Shown here piece after piece: positions 5,208-7,027 of a stretch of 7,027 nucleotides of DNA (positions are counted from its first letter, which is position 1; the number at the start of each line of letters is the position of its first letter). The position numbers and the translations under genes were made by a program. The DNA comes from Novosphingobium sp. (GTDB lineage Bacteria; Pseudomonadota; Alphaproteobacteria; Sphingomonadales; Sphingomonadaceae), in NCBI GenBank assembly GCA_009885425.1, contig VFKS01000551.1:1-7027 (forward strand), in the 5' to 3' direction. The notes below the pieces were generated by a model. The model saw nothing but the letters and a program-made list of their open reading frames with translations. It did no database searches and was not told the origin of the DNA.

Positions 5208-5837
5208 ATGGATATCATCCTCCTCGAACGGATCGAGAAGCTCGGCACGATCGGCGACGTAGTCTCCGTCAAGGACGGCTACGCCCGCAATTTCCTGCTG
5301 CCCAACAAGAAGGCGCTGCGCGCCAACGACGCCAACCGCAAGGTCTTCGAAGCCAATCGCTCGAAGATCGAGGCTGACAATGCCAGCCGCCGCGGTGAAG
5401 CCGAACTGCACTCGGCCAATGTCGAAGGCAAATCGGTAGTGCTGATCCGCGCTTCGTCGAACGCCGGCCAGCTTTATGGTTCGGTTTCGGTGCGCGACAT
5501 CGTTGACGCGCTCAACGCCGATGGCGCAAACATCGCCAAGTCGACCGTCGTGCTGGAACGCCCGATCAAGACCATCGGCGTGTTCGACGTCAAGGTTACG
5601 TTGCACCCGGAAGTGGCCGTGATGGTCAAGGTCAACGTCGCCCGCTCGACTGACGAAGCTGAGCAGCAGGCCCAGGGCGTTGACGTCCTCAGGGCCATGT
5701 TCGATGACGACGTTGCGGCTGCCGCAGCGACTGACTTCGAAGCCGGTAACGGCGAAATGACCGAAGAAGAAGCGGCCCGCGCCGATGCAGCAGAACCTGC
5801 TGCCGAAGCCGAAGCCGAGGAAGAAGCCGAAGGCTAA
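5208..5837 (+). CDS. rplI: 50S ribosomal protein L9 with long acidic C-terminal tail
   Basis: L9 binds 23S rRNA near the L1 stalk and helps maintain reading frame. The N-terminal domain is clear: MDIILLERIEKLGTIGDVV followed by VKDGYARNFLLPNKKAL (about 21-37), the L9 signature. The long connecting helix runs through about 40-75. The C-terminal domain carries GQLYGSVSVRDIVDAL (87-102) and the conserved IKTIGVFDVKVTLHPEV (119-135). The conserved part ends near residue 147. The protein continues to 209 residues with an Ala/Glu/Asp-rich tail that ends in a near-repeat of AE and EE, about 60 residues beyond the 149 of E. coli L9. Such tails are familiar in alphaproteobacteria. AAGGGGAG (5193-5200) lies 7 nt before the ATG. 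It is the last gene of the operon, followed by an intrinsic terminator. Confidence 0.97.
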   Translation: MDIILLERIEKLGTIGDVVSVKDGYARNFLLPNKKALRANDANRKVFEANRSKIEADNASRRGEAELHSANVEGKSVVLIRASSNAGQLYGSVSVRDIVDALNADGANIAKSTVVLERPIKTIGVFDVKVTLHPEVAVMVKVNVARSTDEAEQQAQGVDVLRAMFDDDVAAAAATDFEAGNGEMTEEEAARADAAEPAAEAEAEEEAEG

Positions 5838-5864
5838 GCCTTTCGCTCCATTCCAAACCGATCA

Positions 5865-5888
5865 GGGGGTGCTTCGGCGCCCCCTTTT
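5865..5888 (+). terminator. Intrinsic terminator of rpsF-rpsR-rplI
   Basis: GGGGGTGC (5865-5872) pairs with GCGCCCCC (5877-5884) as eight base pairs including one T-G, closing a stable TTCG tetraloop (5873-5876). TTTT (5885-5888) follows. It begins 28 bp after the rplI stop. The short U tract could allow some read-through into the next gene. Confidence 0.88.
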
Positions 5889-5927
5889 CGTTGGTCAAGA
5901 TGGAGCGGCTGTGGCAGCCATGCATGC

Positions 5928-6167
5928 ATGGAAGATCAACCGCAAAACCAATCGAGGGCAACACGGGGCGGGGTCTATGTGCTGACCATCACCGGCCTGC
6001 TGATCCTGCTGAAGCTGGGCCAGCAAGCGGAGGCCTGGGTGGATTTCGCACTGCTGGGAATCGGCGGGATCGGGCTGCTGTGGGGCGCGATTCGGCTGGC
6101 CCGGTTTGTCCGCGAACACGGCGATGAAATCGGCGAAGCGCGCTTCGATACCCGCAACAAGGACTGA
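5928..6167 (+). CDS. Small two-helix membrane protein, unknown function
   Basis: I do not recognise this 79-residue protein. A polar, Gln/Asn/Arg-containing N-terminus (1-14) precedes two hydrophobic segments, about 15-31 (GVYVLTITGLLILLKLG) and about 38-57 (VDFALLGIGGIGLLWGAIRL). The second helix contains a glycine-rich face. The tail (58-79) is charged, with RFVREHGDE. Two helices joined by a short loop imply a hairpin with both ends on the same side, probably cytoplasmic given the basic residues. No good Shine-Dalgarno is spaced correctly before the ATG; GGAGCGG at 5902-5908 is about 19 nt away. The start sits in a cluster of three overlapping ATGs, and no other in-frame start lies upstream. 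It falls between the rplI terminator and the amn promoter. Coding status is likely because hydrophobicity is well organised and codon bias matches the neighbours. Confidence 0.65.
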   Translation: MEDQPQNQSRATRGGVYVLTITGLLILLKLGQQAEAWVDFALLGIGGIGLLWGAIRLARFVREHGDEIGEARFDTRNKD

Positions 6168-6183
6168 CCACGCCGCTCCGCAA

Positions 6184-6212
6184 TTGAAATGGCACGCAGA
6201 TGTGGTTATACG
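6184..6212 (+). promoter_or_regulatory. Promoter of amn, predicted leaderless
   Basis: TTGAAA (6184-6189, 5 of 6 to TTGACA) and TATACG (6207-6212, 4 of 6 to TATAAT) are separated by 17 nt, the optimal spacing. The expected start of transcription, about 7 nt beyond the -10 box, coincides with the amn ATG at 6219. No Shine-Dalgarno is present in the gap. Confidence 0.6.
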
Positions 6213-6218
6213 CCTGCG

Positions 6219-7027
6219 ATGCAAACGACAGAAACAATCATCGCGGAATTGGTCCGCGTATACGAACTAGCCGTCTCCACCCTGCAAAGCGACATCACGA
6301 ACTTTGCGGCAGACGGCACCCTTCCCCCCCCTTCACGGCGTGCCGACAAGGCCTGGTGCTATCCCGAACTGCGGATCCACTATGCCGGGGTTGAAACTCG
6401 GCCGGACCTGAAGCGATCATTCGGGCGGCTCGGCCGCAGCGGCACTTTTGCTACCACCGTCACCCGCCCGGCGCTGTTTGCGGACTATCTGTCCGAACAG
6501 CTGAGCCTGCTGGCCGATGACTATGCGATCGAGGTTGAGGTTGCTCCCTCGGCGCAGGAAATTCCGTTTCCCTATGTGATCGATGCCAGCTCTGGCCTTG
6601 GCTCGCTCAGCCCGCCCGATCTGGCCAAGCATTTTCCGACCACCGAACTCGCCCTGATCGGCGACGAGCTGGCCGATGGGATTGAGCTGACCAATGCCGA
6701 CCAGACAATCCCGCTGGCACTGTTCGATGGCCTGCGGACCGACTTCAGCCTAGCCCGGCTGGCACACTATACCGGGACCCGGATCGAGGACTTTCAGCGC
6801 TTCATCCTGTTCACCAACTATCACCGCTATGTCGATGAATTTGTTGACTGGGCCGGGCAACAACTGGGCAAGGATGGCTATACCGCGCTGACTGGCGCGG
6901 GCGGATTGCAGCTTGATGGGCCAAGCGACAACGCGCGCGAAAAACTGTCCGACACGGCCTGGCGGCGCCATCAGATGCCGGCCTATCACCTGACCCGGCC
7001 GGACAAGAGCGGGATCACGCTGGTCAA
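6219..7027 (+). CDS. amn: AMP nucleosidase, N-terminal part (runs off right edge)
   Basis: Amn hydrolyses AMP to adenine and ribose 5-phosphate (EC 3.2.2.4), helping control the adenylate pool. The reading frame stays open for 269 codons to the window edge, a little over half of the ~480 residues usual for the family. The N-terminal regulatory domain is recognisable from remembered E. coli Amn: YPELRIHYAG (about 48-57), SFGRLGRSGTFATTVTRP, EIPFPYVIDAS, FPTTELALIGDELADG, DFSLARLAHYTGT, FILFTNYHRYVDEFV and WRRHQMPAYHL are all close counterparts in the same order. The catalytic nucleoside-phosphorylase-like domain begins just beyond the edge. The ATG at 6219 matches the expected family N-terminus and has no Shine-Dalgarno. 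A run of eight C (6324-6331) encodes Pro36-Pro37 and part of Pro38. The residues on both sides fit the family, so the frame is intact. Confidence 0.95.
   Translation, partial: MQTTETIIAELVRVYELAVSTLQSDITNFAADGTLPPPSRRADKAWCYPELRIHYAGVETRPDLKRSFGRLGRSGTFATTVTRPALFADYLSEQLSLLADDYAIEVEVAPSAQEIPFPYVIDASSGLGSLSPPDLAKHFPTTELALIGDELADGIELTNADQTIPLALFDGLRTDFSLARLAHYTGTRIEDFQRFILFTNYHRYVDEFVDWAGQQLGKDGYTALTGAGGLQLDGPSDNAREKLSDTAWRRHQMPAYHLTRPDKSGITLV

Noticed and set aside
4454..5272. Minus-strand open frame of 272 codons opposite rpsF-rpsR-rplI
   Set aside because: It spans three unmistakable ribosomal protein genes on the other strand and is explained by their GC-rich codon bias.

Overview
This is a GC-rich chromosomal window whose gene content, protein sequences and codon bias point to an alphaproteobacterium, most likely of the order Sphingomonadales (Sphingomonas/Erythrobacter type). 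That placement is inferred from sequence familiarity and not from a search. Most of it is housekeeping DNA. There is no sign of a CRISPR array, insertion sequence, phage or integrated element, and no tRNA or rRNA.

Left part (1-1153, minus strand): the 5' third of fabD (malonyl-CoA:ACP transacylase) runs off the left edge. Immediately upstream of it lies an S66-family LD-carboxypeptidase gene. The two are 26 bp apart and probably co-transcribed. Divergent from them (1210-2619, plus) is a MurC/Mpl-like Mur ligase with unusual motif variants. The divergent peptidase-ligase pair suggests muropeptide recycling.

Middle (2677-4397): two tightly spaced plus-strand genes encode small membrane-anchored proteins that I do not recognise. 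They converge, only 5 bp apart, on a minus-strand gene for a DUF808/YedI-type multi-pass inner-membrane protein.

Right part (4398-7027, plus): a 206-bp region holds a candidate promoter and structured leader for the ribosomal protein operon rpsF-rpsR-rplI (S6, S18, L9). The operon ends at a textbook intrinsic terminator with a UUCG loop. A small two-helix membrane protein gene follows. Then comes the 5' half of amn (AMP nucleosidase), which runs off the right edge. A sigma70-like promoter sits so close to the amn ATG that the mRNA is predicted to be leaderless.

No entirely new system is evident. The best candidates for a second look are the atypical Mur ligase next to the LD-carboxypeptidase, the unknown two-gene membrane operon, the rpsF leader and the leaderless amn start.
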